Assembly (NCBI GenBank): GCA_004335635.1
Contig: QAXH01005413.1
Coordinates: forward strand, 31,026 to 95,025
Direction of reading: 5' to 3'
DNA from: Chloromonas sp. AAM2
Lineage: Eukaryota; Chlorophyta; Chlorophyceae; Chlamydomonadales; Chlamydomonadaceae
DNA: 64,000 nucleotides
Every line of letters starts with the position of its first letter. The stretch's first letter is position 1. Positions 25,300-36,900 of the stretch are shown here, piece by piece. A program made the position numbers and the translations under genes. The notes beneath the pieces are model-generated. The model did not search any database and was not told where the DNA came from. It worked only from the letters and a program-made list of their open reading frames with translations.

Positions 25300-26803
25300 C
25301 TGTGATCAAGTGTGAGATTCCAAGGCAGATGTGTGAGGCATGGGTGCAAGGCAAAAGGGAACAGCTTTGTACCTTTATTGCATCAGCTAGTACCTCTTTT
25401 GCGAGTCGGTTTCTATGCTTCACTAGTGCAAATTGAGCTGCCAACTGTTGCTAGGCGAAAAGGCCAACTGTTGTTGGGCGATGCAGGGTCAGTAGGTTCC
25501 ACCCCCCTTTCCCTCCCTCAAGATGGTCAGGCTGGGGGCGTGCAGATTGGTGTATCAGGTGGCAGGCGGTGCGCATGCAAGCCAAGTTCATTCTCATGCT
25601 TGCACATGCGCAAACTGATGCCTACCATGCATGCGATGAGCATGTGCTTGTGCTCATGTAATTGTGCAGATGCGTGTGTGCCTGTGGATATGGATATGAA
25701 TGCATGTGTGTCTACATGGTTCTGATGTCTTTGTTAGTGTTCGTATTCGTATGACCATATCGCCACGCTCTGCAGGACCAGACAGTAAGCGTTTGTGTCT
25801 GCGAGTGTGCAGATGGAGACAGGCATGCATGCAGGGTGTTCATGTGGTACCATGTGTTCTCATAGCATGCACAGTCGGGCATGATCATGTCAGAAGCACG
25901 TTCATACATTGTACTTAGAGTGAAGACATGATATGCATGACATGCGAATGCATGAAACGTTATGGGCCCACGATCTTAACAATCTCTGTACTACGCTGGT
26001 CATGACAAGTGCGGGCCATGCATGCAATATGGGTGGTGTCGGAAAGTCTGTCTGACACCCACCCAAACTGGCTGAGTGTACTCAGGCTTCCAGGCACTGC
26101 GTATTTTGCATGCGCACGTATAGGGTGTCTGGAATTTTGGAAATATCTGTACGCTGACGACCAGTCTCGACGGGAGGCGTTTGAGCAGCTTGTCGCAGTT
26201 TTGAAACAAAGTGATGGGGCACGACAACAATCAAGTTGCACAGCATGCTTCCATGTCGTTGCTGTGGTGCTAGCTCGCAACATCGCACTTCCCTGCTCTG
26301 GATATGTGATGTGTTTTGACGCCAGGTGAAGTGGTCAAGCTAACGAGAGCCAACGCGCAGGACCCAGAGACGATCATACAATCAACATTACAGTGAATTG
26401 AAACGTAACGGCGAGATGTCAGATAAAAAGCGCACGTCAACTTCACGCTAAGAAGTCCAAGAATGTCCGCCAAATGTACACAAGACGACGGTTGCGGCGA
26501 AGCTAATGTACCCGAACCTCTGGTTGTCCAATTGGCAGCACGGTTTGGGCATTCTGACATTGGTCGCTGGATGACATGCATAGCATAAGTTTCTGCGGGG
26601 CCTGTGCCAAAGCTAGTGCAGCAGAGCGACACTAACTCAAACACGGAAAAGACACAGCAGTCACTGCTTAAGCGTGTGTGCATGCTGCCAATCAATGTCA
26701 CTGTCTAAAAAAGGATTATGCTGGCTGAGAGAGCCCTGCTGAGCATGCAGTTCACATGCCCATACCTAATCACTACTGAGATGGCGACTTGTATTAGTAC
26801 TGA
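25300..26803. other. Kinase 5' region, start exon unresolved
   Basis: The kinase start exon(s) and promoter should be here. A minus-strand ATG at 25444 opens a short frame (MAAQFALVKHRNRL) with a donor, but its phase does not fit the next exon. A plus-strand frame near 26100-26210 (LEFWKYLYADDQ) looks protein-like but has no match I recognise. Confidence 0.4.
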
Positions 26804-29556
26804 CTACCCATCTACCTTGATGCGCTTGTCAGCCTGCAAGCCTGCCAGGTGTGGTTGCCTGTTTGCCTGGATTCGTGGATCGAGTTCGGCACGCGACCTT
26901 TTGCCCAACGGTGACACGCCTGCTGATGCAGGAGACCCTTGTGACCCAGCCTGAACCAGTGCAGTGACTGCAGCTGTCGCATCAGGTGTAGATTGTGAAC
27001 TCTGGTTGGTTTTTGCTGTTGTGACTGGGACTGCTTGCAAACCTTGAGCCATGAGGACAGCAGGTGGAGCACCAGCCAGACATGAGCTCTTCACAATTGA
27101 ACCTTCCATAACGCGATAGGCAGCTGCTTGCTCTGCTGTAAGCACCACAGCATCATCGTAATACCACTTGTCTGTGTCGGGATCGTAGGTGCGATCAAAA
27201 GCTTCCCCTGAGATGGCACATGTGGGCTGAGATGGGTCCTCCTCAACAGGGGGCAGCTGCTCGGGCGCAGCGGGCTGCAAGACAACAAAGGCACCGCAGA
27301 GTATCACAGCACATGCGTGAATGGTGCAATGATGTGTAGAGTCAACGAGGCCACACCACGCCGGACTTCAATCACAGCAAGTTTGGCTGTTTGTCTGTGA
27401 GTGATGCCAGAATCGCCTATGCTGATTTGCAATGTGCATGCTGCGTGTCAAATGAGTTTCGAGCTCAATCCCCGGTCATGCGATATGGCACACATGGCTG
27501 ACCATGTTTTCTCAGCGCAGTATATCGTACGACACAGCCTCAAGCAACGAAGTGGTGCGCTAGTATCGCTGTTGTGGTGAACTGGTATTGTTGCCGTTAC
27601 ACAAGGGCATGCTGCTTTCATCGGACTGCGATGTCTTGGCCTGTTCCTCACCTCTTCGTGAAAATGCGCTGGAGCTTCTTCTGTTGCGCGAGTTCCTTCA
27701 AGCCACTGCTCGACTTTAACGAACCAAGGCCGCACTAAGTACGTGCTGGCTTGCAATCGGCGATTCCGTAAGAATTGCAAGTCGAGGAACTTGCGCTTGG
27801 TCTCAGACGATGCAGCGAACAATGCATCCACTGCTGCCTGTGCCGGGTCCTGCAGCAAATGTGCCAGTGTTACAAGTTGGAACCCGCCTATTTCCCTCAC
27901 AGTTTCAGTGAGTGGTTGCTTGCAGCTAGCTCTGCCTAGACGACATAATAATCACCCTGTGTAATCACCTTGCCAGGGCCAAATGCCTGTGTAAATCAAC
28001 TGACTACACGTGTTTTCCATTGCGTTGAATGAATGGTTGAATTTCATTGCGGCTTATACAGCTGCTGCTTTGACTTTTGTGTCGACCGAGACTACCAGCT
28101 TGCTGAATACCAGTTTGCTACCAGTGAGTGAGTATGAAGCCGAACTGCATGCTGTGGTAGAAACGCACGGCGGACCACTGTCGTGATACATGCCTGGGAC
28201 CGATACATGCCTTGGACCACTGTCGTGATACATGCCTTGGGCATGCCACAATGACGATCCATTTTTACAGGTCTGTCCAACAGGCCGTGCAGAGTCCAAA
28301 GCACCAACACTCGTAATTGACCAACAGGTCTCCATGAGCATGCATGTAGGCTGATTCATAGGCTGATTCATTGGCGCTGGACGACATATTGATACAAATG
28401 AGAGCACAGGCACGGAGACAGAAAACATAGACATGACCACAACTAGCATGGCCTGCTGTAACGGCCTTGTCTTGAGCATGCACAAAACAAAGGAAGGGCG
28501 AACACAAGAGCATACAAGAGAAGACGTGTACCATACCTGCTGAGCTGGCCCTCCTGAGCCACCGCCACTGCTGCTCGTCTGAAGCGCTGGTACACTGGCA
28601 GCAAGCTGCCCCAAGGTAGTGAGAAGGCTAGCCATGCCAGTAGCTGAAGGAGGAGCTTGAGCATTCAACACAGGCGCAGCCGCAACTTGGCCAGCCATGT
28701 GCTGCAAATGTGGGGGCAACATCATGCCAGCATATGCAGCCTGCAGAGCCTGTGGATACGCCGGCATGGCGGCAACGCCTGCAGTGCGCAGCGTCGGCGC
28801 CAGCGTTTGTTGCCCGTACGCATACTGTGGTGCCGGTTGCTGCGCTGCAACTGGTTGGAGCTGATGGGTAGCCAAGCCGGGCAGGGCTCCGGAAGAAAAA
28901 AGCAGGCTTTGCTGTGGTGCTGCAGCTGGCTGCGGAGGTTGCATCTTTTGCGTAATACTGTCGATAACATGGGCCGGCAGATAAGGCTGTGGCTCTTTCC
29001 ATGTGCCTGCAATCTTGACGAGCTTGGTGTGAAGATCAGGGGTTGAGCGGTCCCAGATAAACGCAAACACCTGCACCATACCAGGCATATGTGCTCTAAG
29101 ATGAGCTGACGGGCATTATCGGCAAGCAAGTGAAAGATTGCGGACTGGATGCCAGAGACTTTAGCACTACAGCAAAGCAGCCTCTTACCTCGGCCATGAC
29201 ACGAGCCAGCAGCTCGGAATACGGCTGGTTGACGCTCTTGAGGATGCAGTCCATCAAGTACAGGGCTGGAAGACGGTGTTGTGAAGGGCACTGCGCAGGC
29301 GATACATACCACGAAAACCTCAGTTGGGGCCACAACCCAGCAAGGCCTCAAGCCCAGCAGCAACAGTAGCAGAGGAAAAGCGTGTAAGGCGCCAGCCTAC
29401 CGTATGAACGTGCTTGACCAGCGCCTGGACGATGTCGGAGGCCTCATGTGGGTTCTCTCTGGCCAGGTCCCGCAAAAGCTTGATCTTTGATAACTCCGTA
29501 GTTGTGAGATCCTTGAGCGCCTCGCTGTAAGCGACGCCAAACCTGCCGAGAGCCAT
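26804..29556 (-). CDS. PCF11-like pre-mRNA cleavage complex subunit
   Basis: PCF11 couples the RNA polymerase II C-terminal tail to mRNA cleavage, polyadenylation and termination in the nucleus. Five exons (29556-29401, 29290-29189, 29070-28537, 27849-27652, 27274-26804 TAG) are all in phase 0 and give 486 aa. The N-terminal CID domain (about residues 1-130) is clear: YSEALKDLT, DIVQALVKHV, LPALYLMDCILKSV, VFAFIWDRS and KIAGTWKE. A Pro/Gln/Ala-rich, disordered middle follows. The C-terminal block has WFVKVEQWLEGT and then CAISGEAFDRTYDPDTDKWY with YYDDAVVL, as in plant PCF11-type proteins. The first zinc finger is degenerate: FLRNRR remains but the CxxC and His ligands are absent. The ATG at 29556 has a good context (AACCATGG) and begins the CID directly. 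A Lys/Arg tail (DKRIKVDG) ends the protein. Confidence 0.82.
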
Positions 29557-31144
29557 GGTTGGACAAATTTGCAGGCCGCGTGCTTGGTCTTGGGTTGGGA
29601 GCTGCACGACAGCAGACTGACTGCGTGCTGATGCGTGTGAGATGTTGCACAGGCGACAAGAGGCCGCAACATGCCTTCCTATTGCCGCACATGCATCACG
29701 GGCGCCGACGTTTCTGACCGTTGGCCACATGCCTTGTGCTGCATGGTCCGGGTGACTCCTCTAAGCCCCACCGTGCTGTGCGGACATGCACGAGTGACAG
29801 GTGACAGCTCATGGCCAGCAATGTATCATGAAGCAAAGGCTCGTGGCCAGCAATCTATCACGAACCAAAGGCTCATGGCCAACAATCTATCTTGTGCCAG
29901 AGACCGTTCCATCCAGGACTTCGCACTGCAGCAAATTTAGGAGTTACGACTGCGGATAACAAATCAAAGGTAGACCATGCAAGTGCAGTGCAGTGGAATA
30001 CACTGTTTGAGACTGCTTGTCAGCAGATGAAGGGCTCGACGGCTAAGGGAACAGGTTCAGCAAGAACGTCCAGGTCTTGTCGTCATCCTGCTAAGATCTG
30101 TCAAGGTTCACATGCCGGTTTGTATATTCCGGACTACAGGCAGTAATTTCATGGCAGGCTGCGCATGCAGCATAGAAGGGACGTGCGACGAGTAGAAAAC
30201 CTGGTTGTTCCATGCAAGCCGAGCTGGCAGATTCAGCTGAAGATGCACTCGTCAGAGAGTTGAGGCTGTGGATGCCCCGTGTCCTCAACATTGCTGGCAA
30301 GGACCTGATGTTTGTGAACATCTGTATGCATGCACGAAGGCACAACTTTTCGCCCCTTAGCTCGCAGCAAATTCACTCTTTCACGCAACACGCTGTCGAT
30401 CTTGCCTGGTCCTAAGCAAGAAAGCATGGGCCAAGGAACTCAAGCTACTCGTCCACACAAGACAAGCTAACTGAACCAAACTCAGTGGGTCAGTGTAACC
30501 TCAGATATATGCCATTGGACTCAAAACGGAGTGGCCTGCCCGTCTGCCAAACTCATTCGCACGAGGGCCTGACGTCACCAGTGAATGACAGGTGATGTAA
30601 TCATTCCGGCAGCACATCTAGTATCTATTCCTTCAGTATCAAAACAGGAGCAGAAGATTGTCACATCTATTCTTGGCGACCGTACTGCGACATGGCCAGC
30701 GCAGAAATCCGGCGCATGCAGGCCCTCTGCAGACCACCTGGCATGGATGGAGAGGAATGGTTTGCTGCTTGACGCCATCACGACACACTAAGCCAAGCGC
30801 AGGGTGGTGCCAAACCAGTGTACTCTTGCACTGTCACTAAATGACTGGTCCATGCCATCAGCCAACAAGTTTCTGTCATTGGGAATCCGCCCAGCTAGCA
30901 TGTGAAGGGATATATGACACACCGAGATAGTAGTGGTGGATTTTGATTGCAGTGGTTGAACAACAACAGCTTGGCACCCTCAGTCTGGCCACACCGAGCG
31001 CATGAAAACAGCGTGTGCAAGAAGATTGAGTGGACACTGTCAAGTTGCGGTGAACAGTCATACTGTTGCCTCATTGGTAGTGTAGTGCTGGCCTCAATGG
31101 TAGCGAGCCCTATTTTTTTGGGGGTGAGTATGCACACGTCCCCT
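29557..31144. other. Spacer between PCF11-like and DUF3253 genes
   Basis: This holds the PCF11-like promoter and the 3' flank of the DUF3253 gene. It includes one copy of an interspersed repeat (30605-30838). A plus-strand frame at 30212-30415 and its minus shadow are protein-like but unassigned. Confidence 0.55.
30605..30838 (+). repeat. Interspersed repeat, copy 1
   Basis: About 235 bp, near-identical to 49975-50203 in the same orientation, with shared blocks such as CATCTAGTATCTATTCCTTC and GGTGGTGCCAAACCAGTG. Copy 1 contains a segment (GATTGTCACATC) that differs from copy 2. No transposase is seen, so it may be a non-autonomous element. Confidence 0.8.
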
Positions 31145-33745
31145 TCATGGCAGTCTCAATCGGATGGGCCCCTTGAAGCTCTTGGGGTCAACGACCTGGA
31201 CAAGCACAACGGTAAGCAATGCGACAAACTGCGGCAAAACTCTTTGTTTTGTCATTGAGCATGACTCCAAGATTGGCTAATTTCTTGTCTGCTCCTCTGA
31301 TTCAGGACGCACGGCTAATTCCCGGGGGCACTGTCCCACATGGTAGCAAAGACAGTGGTGATTACTTACTGCCTGCATGCATCATGACAGCGACAACAGT
31401 ACCGATTGACCCACTGACTAACCGTTCGTGGCCCAACAATAGGTCAGTCAACTCTTACTCGGGCGGAAAAGTTTGCACTTGGCTGTAGTACTTGATTTGT
31501 CCCTTTGTTTTTTGGCATTGAACCAGAAGTAACAAGACAAGATGGATTAGGCATCCAAACAGACATCAGTTTAATTTTGAAGTCAGCCAGTGGTTTGGTT
31601 ACGTCAGTCAGTCAGTGTGGTCAGTCAGTCAGTGTGGTTTGGTTAGGCTTCCTGATTGCCATCTTTGCTCCCAAGGTGCCTTGCTGCATAATGATGAATT
31701 GCCATGGCCAGCCCCTGGAAACAAGGCTGACATATGACCCACCTGACCCTTTTGTGTAATGAACAGCCTCCCCTGCTCTGTCAGACCAACTGCAGCAGCG
31801 CGCACGTCGGGCATCAGCCCGCGCCAGTCAGACGGACTAGCCTGACGAGCCACCTGAAACCACCACCAGTGGGCCACGTGACATCATGAAGCAGGTATGT
31901 GCTGCAAACAGTGAGAGGCGTGAGACTGGCACTCGGTTTTTGACCTTTCAAGACAAGCCATTGGAATGATGTGAAGGCCAACGCCCAGCCGAATAAACAC
32001 GATCCTGCAAGCGTGACTCGAATGCCTGATGAACAGTCAGGCATGATGTGTGGTCATCGTGTGGGGTGAGTAGGCGGGCATGTGCATGGAACGCAACACC
32101 GTATCAGGCATAATGCATGCGGGGCAAACTGTTGAGTATGTGTGGAATAAGCAGCGAGCCCTTGTATGATTATCGCCTCTTGATTTTTCCGCCCCAGCGC
32201 TCGTGGCATGTGAGCTCAGGGGGAAAAGGGCTTTTAAGTACGGTAGTCAGAGTGGAGGGTGCAACGACCCTAGCAAGGAGTAAATACCTCTGACCAATTT
32301 GGATGCATCCTCAAGGTGCAAAAGGCATATATTCCAGGTTTGAGGTCATTCTGAGATGGTCATCCTGAAATGGTACATTCTGAGATGGCAAGAAGCTCGC
32401 CAGAGGTGTCATTTTTCCGACCTTTGTGTTACTCCCGCTCTACGGCGCGACCACAACGGATTCAAGGCTTCTGGAGGGGTGGCTGGATGCAGTTGCCAAG
32501 AGATACCCAAAACCACCTTTGATCTCCCAGATTGGATGGCCTGGTAATCTTGCACTTTTTTTTAAAACAAAATGAACTGGCTCCCAGATTGGGTGGCCTA
32601 GTATGAACTGCGTAGTGTCAGAGGTTGCCGGCGCTGGCGTGGCTCCGCAACCTGCGGCGCCAGGCCGCAGGTCATGCACGCAGCGATCCAAAGCCAACGC
32701 TCACCGCATGCACAGCGGGATGTCACAAAGCCCAGCCCCCGCACCCAGAAGGGGATGTCACAAAGCCCAGCCCCCGCACCCAGAAGGGGATGTCACAAGC
32801 CCCATCTGCAACGTGACATTGGTGGCGAGGGCCACCCAAGAAGGGTCACCCCCTTCTGGAAGGGGGGTGACATTGGGGTTTGGCTAGGGTTACGGGCGAG
32901 CATCCTGGAGTTCACCCATAAGTGAGGATTTAGTGGTCCCACAATGTGGCGATGTCACGCAACCGACTTGTCCAGGAGGTAGGTGTTGACGAGAGCTGTC
33001 GAGAGAGCCCCTTTCTATGTCATTCTGAGCTGCAAAAGTTCATTCTGAGCTGACGAAAGTCTGAGGTCGTTGTTTGTGCTGGGGCCACGGATTTTGCCGG
33101 CTGCAATCAACACGCCTTGCCTTGTGTGTTGATTTGACAGGTCACAAGCGTTTCCCTCACTCTGACGGCACTCTGACTTTGAATTTTCTCACTGCTACGC
33201 TTTGTAGTTTTTTCAGTCCGTTTACTCAGGTGGCCAGTCCTCTTCACATTTACCTCGCTGGGTCAGCAGGTGGCTCCGGCTGCACGACGCCCCAACAGAG
33301 CTAGAATCATTTCTTGTAGCCCCTCCTGCACGCGCGCATCACCATGTGTGGCTGATGCATGCAGGCGAAAGCACACGAGAAAGGATGCATGCGTGGTATG
33401 ATGGCATGGACCTTGTCTCTGTGGCTGAATGACATGTCTGTCCTCATGTCCTCCATCACCATGCGTGACTGCAGGCTTGCATTGGAGCAGAGTGGCAGGA
33501 CGACAGTGCCAATGCATTCCATACGGTCTATGCATTCCATACGGTGCTCAACACCTTCAGCATTTCCAGAGTAAAGTAATCCGGTGACTTGAAGAACGCC
33601 CATTGAACCCAGCCACCTTGGATGTGCTGTTTGCCCCGGCCTCTGCAATGGTTTGGGCAATCAACGGTGGTGATGATCCAGGACGCTGCTTCTTCTTAAC
33701 AGGGTCTGCAGCAGAAGCTGCGGATCCCTTGCGTTTGGAGGGCAT
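31145..33745 (-). CDS. DUF3253 protein, candidate selenoprotein (in-frame TGA)
   Basis: A small conserved protein of unknown function. Five exons, all phase 0: 33745-33617, 33468-33412, 33325-33254, 31853-31743 and 31195-31145, giving 139 residues if the TGA at 33265-33263 is read through. The N-terminus (MPSKRKGSAA, DPVKKKQRP) is basic and NLS-like. The domain covers ILALLGRRAAGAT, then C-TGA-PSE, VARQASPSDWRGLMPDVRAA, GRLFITQKGQ and VVDPKSFKGPIRLRLP, and is diagnostic of DUF3253 (a winged-helix-like fold, from memory). In the family the motif is T-I-C-P-S-E-V-A-R; here the TGA stands exactly at the Cys, and P-S-E continues in frame to a good donor (GAGGTAAAT). The true stop is TGA at 31147. 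I found no convincing SECIS element in the 3' flank. Alternatives are a sequencing error or a pseudogene. Confidence 0.83.
33263..33265 (-). other. In-frame TGA, candidate selenocysteine codon
   Basis: Reads TGC-TGA-CCC-AGC-GAG on the minus strand. Conserved DUF3253 sequence continues without a frame change for 56 codons over three exons after it, which is hard to explain if this is an ordinary stop. Confidence 0.6.
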
Positions 33746-33936
33746 GCTCGAGTGCGTCTATCGCGCAGCCCAATCGGCGCGCTCTCCGCTCTGTGGGGCT
33801 TGTGGCATTCACCAGTCTGGACGTAGCCAGGTTACCCTAGAGAAACGCCCTCCAAGGTCCCGAAACCTTGACGTCTTGCGCATTACCAGAGTGTTTTGGT
33901 TTGATGCGCACCAAGCCTACCGCGAGGACCGACACA
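33746..33936. promoter_or_regulatory. Divergent promoter, DUF3253 / mTERF
   Basis: Only 191 bp separate the two start codons. The stretch is GC-rich, with a CCAAT box at 33770-33774 set in CGCGCAGCCCAATCGGCGCGC-like sequence. Both genes are probably driven from here; no TATA box is evident. Confidence 0.6.
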
Positions 33937-36900
33937 ATGCAACAACGAGCGGTGTTGCAAGGCAGGTCACACCTGCTCTTGGCCAATGCAGTGCCCCATC
34001 GTGCCGTGGGCCGATGGACAGTCAGACGCCATCATCAGCGGGTGGTGAAGATTATGACGAGGGCTGGACAGGCTAACACAAGTAGGAAGGATACGTTTCA
34101 GCCCGAACCTTGGGGTGAGTCCTGTTAACCCTTCTGTGCAAGTGCCAGGGCGTGTGCTCCTCATGATGAATGGACTAGATTTGGCCTGGCAAGAAGAATG
34201 TACTGGATTGGAAAATCTTGAAAACCAGTGCGTGAAATCCCGCTACTTCCCTGAATTATCAAGCACGCATCCACATGCAAGTCCCAAAGACATTCTCGGC
34301 AGAGGTTTGGCTCTCAATCAAGAGTACTATCAGAAGTCGAATTTGTTCCAGTCACTGTTTGTTACAGTATTGTGTCATGTTGTCTCTCTGTGATGGGCAG
34401 GACTGTAGGTGGCGCAGTTGTGGTGAATTATATGCCAAAATATACAGGCCCAAGCTGAGCGTTGGCTGATCGAGTGTTAACAGGTCGAAACGGTACATGC
34501 ACTGTGTTCTGCAGGTCATTGGTATCCGATGCCACATGACATGCGCACATGGCCACACATTCCCTCTTCTGCCTCTTGCCATGTCTAAACGCGTATCCAT
34601 TCTTTCATGCCCGATTATGGCAATGAAAGCATCTGGTGTCTCTGCATGCAGATTGGATACAGCACTTGTGCATGGCTTGTGCGGCGTTTGTGCATGACTT
34701 GCGTATGACTTGCATGGTTGCACAGGGTTGGGGTTTCAAATGAACGAGCGTTATCTGGAATGGGACGACTCAGCCACCACTCAGCTCATCAAACTACACC
34801 TGTGCAACAAACTGGAACTGGTGAGCCCAAGACCGTTCAGGGAACAACCTGAGCGAAAAGGCCGAGCACATCCGTTAGTAAGGCATTCCAAGTCCAATAA
34901 AGTCCGCCAAGGCACTGTAAATTTTTCGTAAATTTTGTACATTTCGTAAATTTTGTGAATTTTTTATGTTGGTGAAGTAACTGTCAGCAGTTAGCCGAAG
35001 TCAGCCAATCTTTCTCTTCACGACCGGTTAATCCAGAAATCACTGGCTACAATGTTACCGGTCGTTCTCCCTCATCATCACCATCTTCATCACTAACAGC
35101 ACCTGTGTGCCTGCAGACTTTGGATCAAGTGGAGGAACGGTTGTTTCAACTAGGCACGTGCGTGGGCGTGGGGGTGAACGTCTTTGGCAAAAATGTTTCT
35201 GTAGGAGAATTCTCCTGTTCTCCTGTGCGGCAGGACAATATTTGCTTCTTGACATTGTGCTGTGGCAATCAATCTGCAAACAGATGTAAAGCTGCAGTGC
35301 GTCGGAAGATCTGACTGCGACTGCTAGGGCCTTGACATGGCATGGTCCAGTCCTGGGCTCGCGCCTGGCTGCTACTCAAGTATCCAAGTTGTGCAGTACA
35401 TCGCATTCCTGCGAGACTTGTAGCTAATTGTATTTAAACTACCAAAGCACTTGCGATTGTTATAAAAGTCCTCCTCACTCTCGATATCTGCCATCCGCAT
35501 GCCTGTCATCCTGGCAGGTTGGTTCCTGACATGATCAACAAGATGCCTCGCATGCGCGCCGACATCATACTGAGCCTTGTCAAGGACCCAACGGTGAGGG
35601 CACGTGACAGGCCATGTGACGGTCACATAGGGCAGGACAGTGCATGTGACGCTCACGTGAGGTGGCAGGACAGTGCATGTGACGCTCACGTGAGGTGGCA
35701 GGACAGTGCATGTGACGGTTTAAGGGAGTGCCGGGTGCGTGTGCTGTGACGCCCTGCTCAGCAGCATGCGGTCTGTGTCAGGAGTCCACTTGCAATAGAC
35801 CACACATGTTATCCACCATAAACAACAGTTTGACAAATTGCGCACAGCTTGTGTGGAATATTAAGCCACACATGCAGTCACATGCTGTATGTTTGGACGG
35901 TCAAGTCACATGGGTCTGGGTGTGCATGTGTCTCATGTGTCCCATGCTGGATGGTCAAGGCACATGGGTCTGGATGTGCATGTGTCTCATGCGTCACATG
36001 CTGGATGGTCAAGGCACATGGGTCTGGATGTGCTCGTGTCTGCAGGCCACCACTGAACAGCTCCTAGGGCTGAGAGACCTGCTGCCAAATACCAACATCT
36101 CACTCCTGGTCACACGATGGTTGGTGGTCACACATCTTACGCCACGTCATGAGCACGTGTTCATTGCTCCTCCTAATCGCTCGTAAATCAGAAGAATTTC
36201 AAAAGGATAACAAGACAGTCGTCTGATATTTCTTGGCATACTCGACACAGCCTCTTTTGTGCCCGCGCCTTTGCAGGCCATTCATAATGGTAGACTACAA
36301 CCTGGTTTCACTCAAAAGACGACTTGACGAGATCAAGTAAGTGTGAGGCAGTGTGTGACGCATGTGGCTTCAAGGTATAGTAGTGATCCTATCAACCTAT
36401 GGTGCCAATAGTACCACTAACAATAACAACACTGCAGTAACCCTAACCCCTGACGGCTGTTGCAACCCTAGCCCAACCCTAGCCTAGCCTTGCCTAAACC
36501 TAACCTAACCCTACCCTACAGGGAGCAGCTTCCTGGTGTGCGAGTGGAGGCCCTGATTGACCTGGAACCCCAGCTACTGAAAGTGGACATACCGCTGGTA
36601 AAGGGGTGCCAGGGGGGTGCCTGTGCGGTGCAAGTGGGTTGCGAGTGGACTCAAAGCGTAGCAGTGTGTGGAGTTGAAGAGTAGCAGTGTGTGGAGTTGA
36701 AGCGTAGCAGTGAGCGGATTCAAAGCGTAGCAGTGAGAGCAGAGCGCCAAAGGCAAGTTCTGGTGCAGTGAGGGTGGGCGGTGAGAGGATCATGTGTGTG
36801 TCTGGGAGCCAGCAGCTTCAGCAATCGGGCATTGAGTTCCAGACAGAGCCAAGCAGGCCCTCAGTGCATCACACGCTACGCTGTTTGAAACATGGTTGTA

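Noticed and set aside
25314..25444. Kinase start exon MAAQFALVKHRNRL
   Set aside because: Its donor is in phase 0 while the next exon needs a phase-2 join, and an alternative frame has a stop.
30212..30415. Plus-strand frame MQAELADSAEDALVREL and its minus shadow
   Set aside because: No matching exons could be joined to it in either direction, and no family was recognised.
31053..31067. Stem-loop in the DUF3253 3' flank (AACAGT-ATG-ACTGTT on the minus strand) as a SECIS
   Set aside because: The helix is too short, and the NUGA/NGAN quartet and the AA loop are not at SECIS spacing. ATGA-TGAT at about 30860-30880 was also rejected, for too short a gap.
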